A stretch of DNA of 64,000 bases. It comes from an uncultured Lachnospiraceae bacterium (GTDB lineage: Bacteria; Bacillota; Clostridia; Lachnospirales; Lachnospiraceae). The notes below the pieces were generated by a model, which worked only from the letters and a program-made list of their open reading frames with translations, was not told the origin of the DNA and ran no database searches. Position numbers and translations under genes: made by a program. Of the stretch, positions 17,634 through 26,549 are shown one piece after another. Positions within the stretch are counted from its first letter, which is position 1; every line of letters begins with the position of its first letter. The stretch covers positions 186,001-250,000 of the forward strand of contig CAJUBP010000001.1 in assembly GCA_910584585.1 (NCBI GenBank). The letters run 5' to 3'.

Positions 17634-17678
17634 TTTCTCTCTCCTTTGCTTTTGATAATTAATTTTGGTTCCGGGACT

Positions 17679-17740
17679 ATAATGTTAAAATGTCCCAGTC
17701 CCATTGTTATTATTGTACAGGATTATGACTTTTTTGTAAA
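17679..17740 (-). promoter_or_regulatory. glgCD promoter and leader dyad
   Basis: Minus-strand TTTACA (17735-17740) and TACAAT (17712-17717), 17-bp spacer. The leader then holds a dyad with GGGACT and AGTCCC arms (about 17672-17702), which could form a hairpin in the mRNA ahead of the glgC RBS. Confidence 0.6.
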
Positions 17741-17837
17741 CAAATTATTGCAATTTTACCATAAAAACCTTTCTTTTTTTGAGATATGAGCAATTTTGAC
17801 ATATTTTTCACAGATTCCTGCCTTCCATCCGCAGTTT

Positions 17838-18962
17838 TCACGAAAAATCCTTCAAATATTCCGCAAGATCCGCCTTTGTAATCTCCCTTATCTCATCCGC
17901 AAGATTTCTCGCCTTCTCCTTATCAAATCCAATCTGTCCGGCGACGGCCAGCAAATCTTCCCTGGAGGGATTGCGGCCGTTTCCATTCACCGTTGTGGCG
18001 TGTTCCCCGCCGATGGAATTGCTGTAAGTCAAATCATAGGCCGGCGACAGGCGCCACTGCCCGTCTTCGCACAAATAGGAAAAATTCTTAGAATGGTCGT
18101 CTCTGTTATGGGCAAACACGTTAAAGCACATCAACCGGTAAAGTTTCTCTATCTCCCTGTAGTCCTGGGTCAGCTTCAAGGTAAGCTGCATCAGAATATG
18201 ATAGTCCAGGTTGGGAATCCGGTGGGACGTTTCCAGCAGCGCGCTGACTGAAACCATATGAATCCGCTGTCCCTCTCTGCGGTCAAACCGTTTTACCGCA
18301 AAATATCCGGCTGTTTTCTGAGACGGAAGCAGCCGGGTCTCCGGCATGGAAATCCCGCATCTTTTGGCGCACCGGGCATATTCATATTCCTGCTTCCCGA
18401 TATTCTCCCAATCCAGGGAAGAGGGAAACTTCACAATCCACTCTTCTCCCTCCATCTGATAAAATATTTTGGGCCTTGCGCCTCCCGAAGAGCCTCCCAT
18501 CCGAAAAAGCTCATCCAGATTATCAGACTGTTCTGAGGCAAAAATCCTTTCGCATTCTGCCGCAATCTCATCCAACGTCATTCTTGTTTCTTCTGTCTCC
18601 AGATAATGTTCCGGCTGGTAAATCAGCGCTCCCATTCCTGTGCTGCCTACAATCGCCAGCCGGTTGATACTGTCTACCTCTGCGGGATTGATCTTGTTTT
18701 TCAGCATCAGCCGATCCAACAGCAGCCGTCCCCATCCGTCTGGAAGGCTGTCGGAAAACACGCCGAACAATCCCTCAAAGGGATCATATTTTTTCGGCAG
18801 AAACACGCCTTTTTCCAACGGCAGGGACAGGGGATTGAGGGAGTATCCCTCTGCCAGCCAGTCTCTGTCATACTCAAACGCCGCAAGATGATTCCGGGCT
18901 GCAGCCAAAGTCCCCGCTTTCCGGGTTCCGATAAAAACTTCCAATGTTTTATAGTTGTTCAT
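17838..18962 (-). CDS. hipA: HipA-family serine/threonine kinase toxin
   Basis: 374 residues. HipA kinases phosphorylate aminoacyl-tRNA synthetases and induce dormancy. The N-terminal subdomain contains FSDSLPDGWGRLLLD; the Gly-rich segment MGGSSGGARPK is the ATP-loop region; catalytic HNRDDHSKNFS and the metal-binding AYDLTYS follow, so the kinase looks active. The ORF extends upstream but AGGAGGTTATTG marks the ATG at 18962, which overlaps the 3' end of hipB by 14 bp. The AGGAGG lies inside hipB, giving coupled translation in the usual antitoxin-first order. Confidence 0.92.
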   Translation of the reverse strand: MNNYKTLEVFIGTRKAGTLAAARNHLAAFEYDRDWLAEGYSLNPLSLPLEKGVFLPKKYDPFEGLFGVFSDSLPDGWGRLLLDRLMLKNKINPAEVDSINRLAIVGSTGMGALIYQPEHYLETEETRMTLDEIAAECERIFASEQSDNLDELFRMGGSSGGARPKIFYQMEGEEWIVKFPSSLDWENIGKQEYEYARCAKRCGISMPETRLLPSQKTAGYFAVKRFDRREGQRIHMVSVSALLETSHRIPNLDYHILMQLTLKLTQDYREIEKLYRLMCFNVFAHNRDDHSKNFSYLCEDGQWRLSPAYDLTYSNSIGGEHATTVNGNGRNPSREDLLAVAGQIGFDKEKARNLADEIREITKADLAEYLKDFS

Positions 18963-19230
18963 CAATAACCTCCTGAATGGATGAATAGCCTTTCTTTGCA
19001 AACAGTGAATCAAAATCGTCTGCGCATCCCAGTGCAAACGCGATTTTCACAAGAGAGGATAATGATATTTCTCCCGTCTGTTCAAAACGTTTCAGCGAAC
19101 CCAGGCTTACATCGGAACGCTGGCTGAGCTGAACCTGTGATAATTTTTTCTCCTTTCTCCGCTCCCGCATTCTGCCTGCAATTTCTGTTTTCACTCCATC
19201 CGGCGACTTCAAAAATGTAAAGTTGTTCAT
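18949..19230 (-). CDS. hipB: HipB-like antitoxin (XRE helix-turn-helix)
   Basis: 93 residues from the ATG at 19230. The Cro/C1-type HTH covers about residues 20-75 (KKLSQVQLSQRSDVSLGSLKR). The antitoxin binds DNA and its partner kinase HipA, encoded immediately downstream with a 14-bp overlap. The upstream RBS is weak (GGGAT only), and an alternative TTG start exists 12 codons earlier; low antitoxin translation is common in such pairs. A 16-bp palindrome directly before the ATG is a likely operator. Confidence 0.88.
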   Translation of the reverse strand: MNNFTFLKSPDGVKTEIAGRMRERRKEKKLSQVQLSQRSDVSLGSLKRFEQTGEISLSSLVKIAFALGCADDFDSLFAKKGYSSIQEVIDEQL

Positions 19231-19246
19231 GGATAATATTTTATCC
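19231..19246 (-). promoter_or_regulatory. Probable HipB operator
   Basis: GGATAATATTTTATCC is a perfect palindrome (6-bp arms, 4-bp centre) ending 1 bp from the hipB start codon. The half-site recalls the TATCC core of the E. coli HipB operator, though in the opposite arrangement. Confidence 0.55.
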
Positions 19247-19368
19247 CATTTTGGCGATTTTATCAAGATCTGGCTAATATTTTATTCCTTTTTTGCGGTT
19301 TATGCAGGACCTTTTATATTTGGAGACGGAGGTCACTAAGGACGAATGTTTCATATTTGGAAACGGAC

Positions 19369-19548
19369 GGAACTAGGGGATTGCCTTTTGGCACACAAAC
19401 TGGGCAACGTTCCGGTAAACTAACTGCTAACTCCAACTAAGGAAGTCAGGAGAGCCTTCCTTCCTAAGTTTCCGTAAGCAGTGGATTTTACCTCCACTAA
19501 GGGCGCCCATGAATCGTTTGCTTAGCCAAAGGGCAATCCCCTAGTTCC
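19369..19548. repeat. 180-bp structured inverted-repeat element
   Basis: Outer arms of 24 bp (19369-19392 and 19525-19548) are complementary with one mismatch and begin GGAACTAGGGGATTGCC. Inside there is a second dyad (AAGGAAG ... CTTCCTAAG) and a third around ACTGCTAA/GTAAGCAGT. There is no ORF in it. The 19231-19721 gap holds little else besides this element and upstream AT-rich DNA with an imperfect TTTGGAAACGGACGGAA motif at 19356 that recurs at 31324. MITE or structured RNA are both possible. Confidence 0.75.
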
Positions 19549-19721
19549 TGTGTATCGAAATATATTACGTGATATTTGCACTAAATTCAGAATGAACTAC
19601 AAATGTTCAAGCGATAGTATAAATATCGCATTAAGTCAGAGTATTTATTTCAAAAATGTTGCAGGCTGTTCTTTCCCTGTGTAAAATGAAATCAGCGCAC
19701 CATTGCAAAGGAGGTTTCCCT

Positions 19722-20630
19722 ATGGAAAATGCGTATGTGTTAGAGATTTCTGATTCTAAATTCAAAGACCTGTTCCTCTGTTTCTGCGGTTACGCTCAGT
19801 GCGAGCCTCTCCACAGTTTCGGCCCGGCTGCGCGCCCCAATTATCTGATCCATTATATTATGGACGGAAAAGGCATCTATCAAACTGGGGAACATAAATT
19901 TCAATTAGAAGCGGGGGAGGGTTTTTTAATTGAACCGGATGTGCTCACTTATTATCAGGCAGATCGGGAACAGCCCTGGAGTTATCTCTGGGTGGGATTT
20001 TCCGGCAGGCATGCGGGGGAATATTTAGAGGATTTGGGATTAAACAGCAGACAGCTTACCTTCCGTTCCAGCCAGGGCAAGGAACTCAAGCACCTGATTC
20101 TGCAGATGATGAAATGCCAGGACGATTCCGTCACCAGCCAGTACCGGCTGCAGAGCCTTCTGTACGGATTTTTTGAAATTCTCTCCCGGGATGTATCGGC
20201 CCAGGAAGAAGCAGAATCTATGGAAAATTTCTATGTGGATCGGGCCATCAGCTACATCCGAAACAATTATTCCGCAGATATCAAAGTCACGGACATTGCC
20301 AACCATTTATGCGTCAACCGCAGCTATCTCTACAAGCTTTTTAAAAATTCCCTCCAGATGTCGCCCCAGGAATTTCTCACCAAGTTCCGAATTTCCCGGG
20401 CAAAGGAGCTGTTAAGCATCACGAAGCTGTCCATTGAAAATATTGCATTCTCCTGCGGCTACCAGGACGCCCTTGTTTTCTCCAAAGCTTTCAAGAAAAA
20501 TACCGGCAGCGTGCCTACCGTTTACCGCAAAGAGCATCAGGAAATGATTCAGAAAAACCTGAAAGAAAACTGGGAATTGCTGGAAGAGTTAAATACAGAA
20601 CAGACTTTTCAAAATCTCCGTCAGACATAG
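19722..20630 (+). CDS. AraC-family regulator of the galactoside cluster
   Basis: 302 residues. An N-terminal cupin-like sensing domain (HSFGPAARPNYLIHYI; GEGFLIEPDVLTYYQAD) is followed by two AraC-type HTH motifs (about residues 195-295; ITDIANHLCVNRSYLYKLFK-like and the final ENIAFSCGYQDALVFSKAFKK). This layout matches the MsmR/RafR regulators that activate raffinose or melibiose genes; the downstream symporter and alpha-galactosidase fit. The start is set by AAAGGAGGTTTCCCT before the ATG at 19722. Likely an activator responding to an alpha-galactoside. Confidence 0.9.
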   Translation: MENAYVLEISDSKFKDLFLCFCGYAQCEPLHSFGPAARPNYLIHYIMDGKGIYQTGEHKFQLEAGEGFLIEPDVLTYYQADREQPWSYLWVGFSGRHAGEYLEDLGLNSRQLTFRSSQGKELKHLILQMMKCQDDSVTSQYRLQSLLYGFFEILSRDVSAQEEAESMENFYVDRAISYIRNNYSADIKVTDIANHLCVNRSYLYKLFKNSLQMSPQEFLTKFRISRAKELLSITKLSIENIAFSCGYQDALVFSKAFKKNTGSVPTVYRKEHQEMIQKNLKENWELLEELNTEQTFQNLRQT

Positions 20631-20773
20631 CGGCAAAATGGATCTATGAAATACAACGCAGACTTTTCAAAGCCTTCCTAAATAGAACGGCAAAATGTTC
20701 AAAATAATATATTAGGAAACATTTTGACTGTTTGCGGCAACAAAACATGCTACCTGCTTTTTCTCTCACCAGA

Positions 20774-20779
20774 TATAAT
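20774..20779 (+). promoter_or_regulatory. -10 box of the symporter promoter, weak -35
   Basis: A perfect TATAAT lies 84 bp before the symporter start, with no recognisable -35 box at 16-18 bp upstream. That pattern suggests an activator-dependent promoter, consistent with the AraC protein encoded just upstream. Confidence 0.45.
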
Positions 20780-20862
20780 ATAGCTAAGTTGAGAGAGAAA
20801 CATGCGCGCAAATCTTCTCACTTAATATTTACAACAATAAAAGAATATTGGAGGATATTATG

Positions 20863-22296
20863 ATGAGTAAGGAAACAACAAAATCTGCAAATCCAGTTTA
20901 TAAGCACGTATCAGCACGGGAAAAGTATTGCTTTGGCATCGGGGCAATCGGAAAAGACGCTATCGTCAATCTGGTAGGCGCGTTTCTGATGCTGTATTTT
21001 ACAGATACGCTGTATCTGGCCCCGGCATTTGTAGGCGTTTTATTCTTTGTGGCGCGTATCTGGGACGCAGTGAACGACCCGGTGATGGGCATGATTGTAG
21101 ACAACACCAAGTCACGCTACGGTAAATTCCGTATCTGGTTAGTCGTGGGCACACTGCTCAACTCTGTGGTCTTTGTGCTGCTGTTTCACAGCTTCAACTT
21201 AAAGGGGACCGCGCTCTATGCCTATGTATCCGTGATGTACATATTATACGGCATGACCTACACCATTATGGACGTGCCCTACTGGTCCTGGCTCCCCAAC
21301 CTGACCAATGACCCGAGAGAACGGGAAAAGGTATCTGTGATTCCCCGTTTCTTCGCCAGCCTTGCCGGATTTTCCGTGGCGACTTTCGGTCTCTATGTCA
21401 TCCACAGCCTGAATCGGATGGCGGGAGAAGAAAACCTTTACGCAGAGCACGGATACACTGTATTCGCCATTATCATTGCAGTCATCTTCATCGTCACCAT
21501 CGGAATTACCGTCTGCAATGTAAAAGAAGAGTCCACCCTGGGAAGCAAGTCCACCAAAACAAGCTTAAAGCAGGCGTTTACCATTATCTTTCAGAACGAC
21601 CAGCTAATCGCGTTTATCGGCCTGCTCCTCACTTTTAACCTCTCCACCCAGATTGCCAAAAGCTTCGCCGTATATTACTTCAAAAATGTCTGCGGAAACG
21701 AATACCTGTACTCCATTTTCGGCTTCGCAATTATCGCTGAAATGCTGGGCCTTGTGGCATTCCCCAAAATCGCAGAAAAAATCAGCCGCGAAAAAGTATA
21801 CCTGGCCGCCTGCTTCCTGCCGATTCTTGGATTTGCCCTCCTTGGCGCTTTCGGCTTTATCGCACCAAAAAGTTCCGTGTTCGTTATCATAAGCTGCGCA
21901 TTTATCTTCTTCGGTTCCGGCCTCTCCTTAGGCGTAACCACCTGCTGCATGGCCGACGTCATCGACTACGGCGAGGTAAAATTCGGCGTCAGAAATGAAA
22001 GCGTCACCTGTTCTACACAGACGTTTCTGATGAAAGCTGCCATGGCCGCCGCCGGCGGACTCTCCGGCGTGGGACTTCAGATTGTGGGATACAACGCCAA
22101 ACTGGAAACACAATCTGCCGGCACAGTTTTCGGCATCCGTGTCATGATGATTGTGATTCCGATTATCCTAGCAGCAATCAGCTACATGATTTACAACCGC
22201 TTCTACTGCCTAAAAGGAGAGAAAATGGAAGAAATAACCGCCAAATTAAATGAAAAACACGACAGAAAAGGAGGTTCCCATGATTATTTATCATGA
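20863..22296 (+). CDS. GPH-family sugar:cation symporter (MelB-like)
   Basis: 477 residues with about 12 membrane segments. The GPH/MelB signature is clear: YCFGIGAIGKDAIVNLVG at the N-terminus, WDAVNDPVMGMIVDNT (cation and sugar site aspartates) and the loop RYGKFRIWL. MelB-type carriers import alpha-galactosides such as melibiose with Na+ or H+. Two ATGs (20860, 20863) follow TTGGAGG; the second has the better spacing. Located between the AraC regulator and the alpha-galactosidase, whose start codon lies 17 bp before this gene ends. Confidence 0.92.
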   Translation: MSKETTKSANPVYKHVSAREKYCFGIGAIGKDAIVNLVGAFLMLYFTDTLYLAPAFVGVLFFVARIWDAVNDPVMGMIVDNTKSRYGKFRIWLVVGTLLNSVVFVLLFHSFNLKGTALYAYVSVMYILYGMTYTIMDVPYWSWLPNLTNDPREREKVSVIPRFFASLAGFSVATFGLYVIHSLNRMAGEENLYAEHGYTVFAIIIAVIFIVTIGITVCNVKEESTLGSKSTKTSLKQAFTIIFQNDQLIAFIGLLLTFNLSTQIAKSFAVYYFKNVCGNEYLYSIFGFAIIAEMLGLVAFPKIAEKISREKVYLAACFLPILGFALLGAFGFIAPKSSVFVIISCAFIFFGSGLSLGVTTCCMADVIDYGEVKFGVRNESVTCSTQTFLMKAAMAAAGGLSGVGLQIVGYNAKLETQSAGTVFGIRVMMIVIPIILAAISYMIYNRFYCLKGEKMEEITAKLNEKHDRKGGSHDYLS

Positions 22297-24505
22297 AAGA
22301 AGCAGAACATTTCATCTGCGCAACCATTCCATCAGCTACATCATGACAGTCATGCCAAACGGCCATATGGGCCAATTATATTTCGGGAAGAAAATCCGGG
22401 ATAAAGAGGATTTCTCCTACCTGCTGGAAACCTGCGAACGGCCCATGACTTCTTACCTCTATGAAAATGACAGAACCTTTTCCTTAGAGCATATCCGGCA
22501 GGAATACCCGGTATTCGGCACAACGGATTACCGGCAGCCCGCTGTGGATATCCGGCAGGAAAACGGCAGCCGGATTCTGGATTTTAAATACCAGGCACAT
22601 ACCATTGCCAAAGGGAAGCCCCCATTAAAAGGGCTTCCGGCAACCTACGCCGAATCCGACGAAGAAGCCCAAACCCTGACCCTGATTCTGAAGGATGAAG
22701 TATCCGGCATCTGCGCAGAACTTTTTTACACCATATTCCGCCAGGGCGGCATCCTTGCCCGCAGCGTCCGTCTCAGCAACCAGGGAACTGCTCCGGTACA
22801 GTTAGAACGGGCCATGAGCCTCTGTCTGGATCTGCCGGAGCGTGATTATGAATGGCTGCAGCTTTCCGGCTGCTGGGCAAGAGAATGTCATATCCATAAG
22901 AGAACTTTGGAACCGGGCATCCAGTCCATCGGAAGCATGCGGGGCAATTCCTCCCACGAGCACAATCCATTTCTGGTACTGAAACGGGAAAACACAGACG
23001 AACGCCAGGGGGAAGCCATCGGATTTTCTCTGATTTACAGCGGCAATTTCCGTATTCAGGCCGAGGCGGACGCCCATGAAACCCTCCGCGTTCTGGCAGG
23101 AATCGATCCGGAAACTTTTTCCTGGAAATTAGACAGCGGCGAAAGTTTCCAGACCCCTGAGGCTGTTATGGTCTATACCGATCAGGGATTAAACCGCCTG
23201 AGCCAGACTTTCCATAAATTATATCAAAAACGCCTGGCAAGAGGTTACTGGCGGGACAGAGTAAGGCCCATTTTAAATAACAACTGGGAGGCCACCTATT
23301 TTGACTTCACAGAGGAACGTCTGGTGGAAATTGCCGCAAAAGCCAAGGAATGCGGAGTGGAACTGTTCGTATTAGACGACGGCTGGTTCGGCGCCCGCAG
23401 CAGCGACAAAGCGGGACTGGGGGACTGGAAGGCCAATCCGAAACGGCTCCCCCAAGGCATCCGGGGACTGTCCGAACGAATCGAAGAACTGGGATTAAAA
23501 TTCGGTCTCTGGTTCGAGCCGGAAATGGTAAATAAGGACTCTGATTTCTACCGATCCCATCCCGACTGGATCATCGCGGCGCCCCATCGGCCTGCTTCCC
23601 ACGGACGCTACCAGTATGTACTTGATTTTTCCCGAAAAGAAGTGGTGGACGCCATCTATCAGCAGATGTCCAAAATCCTGCGGGAGTCAAAGATCTCTTA
23701 CATCAAATGGGATATGAACCGCAGCATTACCGAATGTTATTCCAAGGCACTTCCCCCGGACCGGCAGGGGGAAGTGTACCACCGGTATATCCTGGGCGTG
23801 TATGACCTGTATGAACGTTTGACCACAGAATTTCCGGAAGTTCTGTTTGAGTCCTGCGCCAGCGGCGGCGGCAGATTCGATCCCGGCATGCTGTACTATG
23901 CGCCTCAGGGCTGGGCCAGCGATAACAGCGATGCGATAGAACGGCTGAAAATTCAGTACGGAACCTCTATGTGCTATCCCATCAGCAGCATAGGTTCTCA
24001 CGTATCTGTCACGCCCAACCATCAGGTCTTCCGCTGCACGCCTCTTCACACAAGGGCAAATGCGGCTTATTTCGGCACGTTCGGATATGAGCTGGATCTC
24101 AACAAATTAACGGAAGAAGAACTGGCGGAAGTAAAAGAACAGATTGCCTTTATGAAACAATACCGGGAAGTGCTGCAATACGGCAGCTTCTACCGTCTGA
24201 AAAGTCCTTTTGAGGGCAATGAAACTGTATGGATGGCAGTAAGCCAGGATCAGAAAACTGCAATTGTAGGATGGTACCGAACCTTAAACTGCGTCAACGC
24301 CTCCTATACCCGGGTGCGTCTGGAAGGGCTGAACCCTGATTACTGTTACCGGAATAAATATACCGGACTGTGCCATTACGGCGATGAACTGATGCACGCA
24401 GGGCTGATCACCAGCGACGATACGGCAGGCCAGGTGCCGGCAGACGCTGTGCCTCCCAGTGATTTTGAATCCAGAATCTATGTACTGGAGGTGGAAGAAT
24501 CTTGA
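22280..24505 (+). CDS. aga: Alpha-galactosidase (GH36)
   Basis: 741 residues. Hydrolyses terminal alpha-1,6-galactose from melibiose, raffinose and stachyose. The catalytic nucleophile is Asp478 in IKWDMNRS, the acid/base Asp548 in WASDNSDA, and the SCASGGGRFD motif lies at about 523-532; the two residue numbers coincide with those reported for Geobacillus AgaA. AAAGGAGGTTCCC precedes the ATG at 22280, which overlaps the symporter by 17 bp. No signal peptide, so it acts in the cytoplasm on imported sugar. Full length for the family (about 730). Confidence 0.96.
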   Translation: MIIYHERSRTFHLRNHSISYIMTVMPNGHMGQLYFGKKIRDKEDFSYLLETCERPMTSYLYENDRTFSLEHIRQEYPVFGTTDYRQPAVDIRQENGSRILDFKYQAHTIAKGKPPLKGLPATYAESDEEAQTLTLILKDEVSGICAELFYTIFRQGGILARSVRLSNQGTAPVQLERAMSLCLDLPERDYEWLQLSGCWARECHIHKRTLEPGIQSIGSMRGNSSHEHNPFLVLKRENTDERQGEAIGFSLIYSGNFRIQAEADAHETLRVLAGIDPETFSWKLDSGESFQTPEAVMVYTDQGLNRLSQTFHKLYQKRLARGYWRDRVRPILNNNWEATYFDFTEERLVEIAAKAKECGVELFVLDDGWFGARSSDKAGLGDWKANPKRLPQGIRGLSERIEELGLKFGLWFEPEMVNKDSDFYRSHPDWIIAAPHRPASHGRYQYVLDFSRKEVVDAIYQQMSKILRESKISYIKWDMNRSITECYSKALPPDRQGEVYHRYILGVYDLYERLTTEFPEVLFESCASGGGRFDPGMLYYAPQGWASDNSDAIERLKIQYGTSMCYPISSIGSHVSVTPNHQVFRCTPLHTRANAAYFGTFGYELDLNKLTEEELAEVKEQIAFMKQYREVLQYGSFYRLKSPFEGNETVWMAVSQDQKTAIVGWYRTLNCVNASYTRVRLEGLNPDYCYRNKYTGLCHYGDELMHAGLITSDDTAGQVPADAVPPSDFESRIYVLEVEES

Positions 24506-25146
24506 GCAGCGAAACAAAATACACGCCTGCCCGGATTCTGATGATGCTTGCGGGCATCCTCTTAATCGGCATGTGCGTGGCCTCCTATCGAATGAGCGGA
24601 TTCGGAGTAGACCCTTTTTCCTGTATGAATCTGGGCATCAGCGGCTTTGTGGGAATGTCCTTCGGCACCTGGCAGCTGATCGTAAACGCCTTATTGCTTG
24701 TAATCGTATGGTTCACCGTACGCAGCTGCATCGGACTCGGAACCATTGTCAATATGGTCTTTGTAGGATACACGGCAGACTTTCTCTGCTGGGCGTTCTT
24801 AGATCAGATTGGCCTTACTGTGACAACGCCTCTGCGCATCTTTCTGCTGGCCGCCGGCACTTTATTTGCCTCGCTGGGATGCGCTTGTTACATGGCGGCG
24901 GAAATGGGAATTGCCCCTTATGACAGCGTGGCGTTTATTGTCACAAAGTATACAAAAGACAAGGTTTCTTTCCGGGCGGCAAGAGTACTTTCTGATTTGA
25001 TTGTTATTGTGATAGGAATTACTTTCTGTCTTTTGGCTAAGAATAATATCTGGGAGATCGTAGGGCTGGGAACGATTGTCAACGCCTGCTGCAATGGGCC
25101 GCTGATACAGTTTTTCCGGGGGAAATTTGAAAAATTATTAAAATAG
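24502..25146 (+). CDS. YczE/YitT-like integral membrane protein
   Basis: 214 residues, five to six hydrophobic segments and little soluble sequence. GIGLASYRMSGFGVDPFSCMN-like positions at the N-terminus (SGFGVDPFSC) and MGIAPYDSVAFI are typical of the YczE/YyaS/YitT family, whose transport substrate is unknown. It starts with TTG at 24502, overlapping the alpha-galactosidase stop by 4 bp (TTGA), with GGAGGTGGAAGAATC as RBS, so it is part of the galactoside operon. That coupling suggests a role linked to sugar uptake but this is inference. Confidence 0.8.
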   Translation: MSSETKYTPARILMMLAGILLIGMCVASYRMSGFGVDPFSCMNLGISGFVGMSFGTWQLIVNALLLVIVWFTVRSCIGLGTIVNMVFVGYTADFLCWAFLDQIGLTVTTPLRIFLLAAGTLFASLGCACYMAAEMGIAPYDSVAFIVTKYTKDKVSFRAARVLSDLIVIVIGITFCLLAKNNIWEIVGLGTIVNACCNGPLIQFFRGKFEKLLK

Positions 25147-25250
25147 AGTAACTGGCCCGCGGACTATATATTGCACACGGATTGTAACAGTGAAGGCGAA
25201 GGCTGAACTGTTACCACGGATTCGCGTCATATCACAATTATTTTGCCAGG

Positions 25251-25278
25251 CAGGCATAAATATGTTAAAATATGCCTG
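25251..25278 (+). terminator. Hairpin after the galactoside operon
   Basis: CAGGCATA (25251-25258) pairs with TATGCCTG (25271-25278) around a 12-nt loop. No T-run follows, so terminator activity is uncertain. A second dyad with GTAACAG/CTGTTAC arms lies just upstream at about 25187-25215. Confidence 0.4.
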
Positions 25279-25307
25279 TCTGAGCATTTATGTTCCCGAA
25301 CATACTT

Positions 25308-25390
25308 AGGAACTGTCAAGAAATAACTTTTAAATAGTGCTCTCGAAGAAAAAGACAAGCAATATTAAAAGTTATTTCTTGACAGTTCCT
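25308..25390. repeat. Perfect 26-bp inverted repeat, MITE-like
   Basis: The arms 25308-25333 and 25365-25390 are perfectly complementary over 26 bp (left arm starts AGGAACTGTCAAGAAATAAC) with a 31-bp centre. No coding potential inside. Either a miniature inverted-repeat element or two abutting insertion-sequence ends. Confidence 0.85.
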
Positions 25391-25394
25391 TAAT

Positions 25395-25423
25395 GGCGGG
25401 AATGAATTTTAAGACACGCTCTA
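25395..25423 (-). repeat. Dispersed GAGCGTGTC repeat, copy 1
   Basis: Reverse-oriented copy of the TAGAGCGTGTCTTAAAATTC / ATTCCCGCC repeat. Other copies lie at 31357, 37030, 51773, 53414 and 53476. Confidence 0.8.
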
Positions 25424-25461
25424 AGACAATACTTACAAATTCCGCAAAACAGGAGGTCGCC

Positions 25462-26478
25462 ATGCCCGGATTCACCACACACTATTTATTTGGAGTCAAC
25501 ACATATCGACGATTAAAGCCAACACGCCTGAAAAAAATTCTTCAGCAGGAACATAATGCTTACAGTTTAGGACTGCAGGGTCCTGATCTGTTTTTCTATT
25601 TTCTGCCTTCTTATATGATTCACAGGAACAATATCGGTTCGGTTGCCCACACGGAAAAAACAAACGAATTCCTCCGCCATCTGCTGGGCAGCCGAAAGCT
25701 GTTTTCCTCCCGAAAAGAACAGGAAATTGCGGAGGCTTATATTGCCGGCTTCCTGGGACATTATATTCTGGACGCCCGCTGCCACCCTTATGTTTACTGG
25801 AAAACAGAATTTAGTGAAAAAAACAATAAATATCACGGACAGCATATGGGCCTGGAAACGGAAATTGACGCAAAACTGCTGAAATTCTACCGGCAGGTTC
25901 CTCCTTCCGCTTTCCGGCAGAACGCCACCATTGCCCTGACCCGTATACAGAAGCGCACGATTACCAGAATCCTGCACTATGTATATGCCAGAACTTACCC
26001 GGAACTTGGCATTCTCCCTATCACCATACGCACTTCCATTTCTTCCATTCAGGCCGGAACAAAATTCCTGCATGACCCTTCCGGACGAAAGAAGAAAATA
26101 ATCGGAACCCTGGAAAAACTATTTTTGGGACACACATTGTTATCCACATTAATTCCCAGCGGCAATCTGTCTGTCCACAATGACCCCTTAAATCTTCTTC
26201 ACAAAGAGTGGATAAATCCCTGGGATACTTCCCTGCATTACACAGATTCCTTTTTTGACTTGATGCATGCCGCCCAAAGCAGATATCTGGAGACTCTGGA
26301 AGAACTGAACCGCCTGATTTTTGCTCATCCGGAAAGAAATAAGAAGACAGACGATTCCCAACAGCGCCGCCCTGCCGCCTCCATGACGCAGACCTGGCAA
26401 AATGGCTGGGAGAACTTTCTGGAGCGACTTGGCAACTTGTCCTATCACAGCGGATTGGACGCGGGAATTCCAAGTTGA
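25462..26478 (+). CDS. Zinc-dependent phospholipase C-like protein
   Basis: 338 residues. MPGFTTHYLFG at the N-terminus, GLQGPDLFFY, the loop RNNIGSVAHTEK and GHYILDARCHPYVYW (His and Asp ligands) match the zinc-dependent phospholipase C/nuclease P1-like fold seen in many clostridial proteins. There is no signal peptide, so unlike alpha-toxin it is probably cytoplasmic; real substrate unknown. CAGGAGGTCGCC sets the ATG at 25462; the longer frame runs into the upstream dispersed repeat. Gap to the convergent MFS gene is 71 bp. Confidence 0.85.
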   Translation: MPGFTTHYLFGVNTYRRLKPTRLKKILQQEHNAYSLGLQGPDLFFYFLPSYMIHRNNIGSVAHTEKTNEFLRHLLGSRKLFSSRKEQEIAEAYIAGFLGHYILDARCHPYVYWKTEFSEKNNKYHGQHMGLETEIDAKLLKFYRQVPPSAFRQNATIALTRIQKRTITRILHYVYARTYPELGILPITIRTSISSIQAGTKFLHDPSGRKKKIIGTLEKLFLGHTLLSTLIPSGNLSVHNDPLNLLHKEWINPWDTSLHYTDSFFDLMHAAQSRYLETLEELNRLIFAHPERNKKTDDSQQRRPAASMTQTWQNGWENFLERLGNLSYHSGLDAGIPS

Positions 26479-26549
26479 GACTAAAAACACCTCCTTTCTG
26501 TTGCCAGGTTTCGGTGAGCAAAGCAAAAATTATAACATATTGTTTGACG

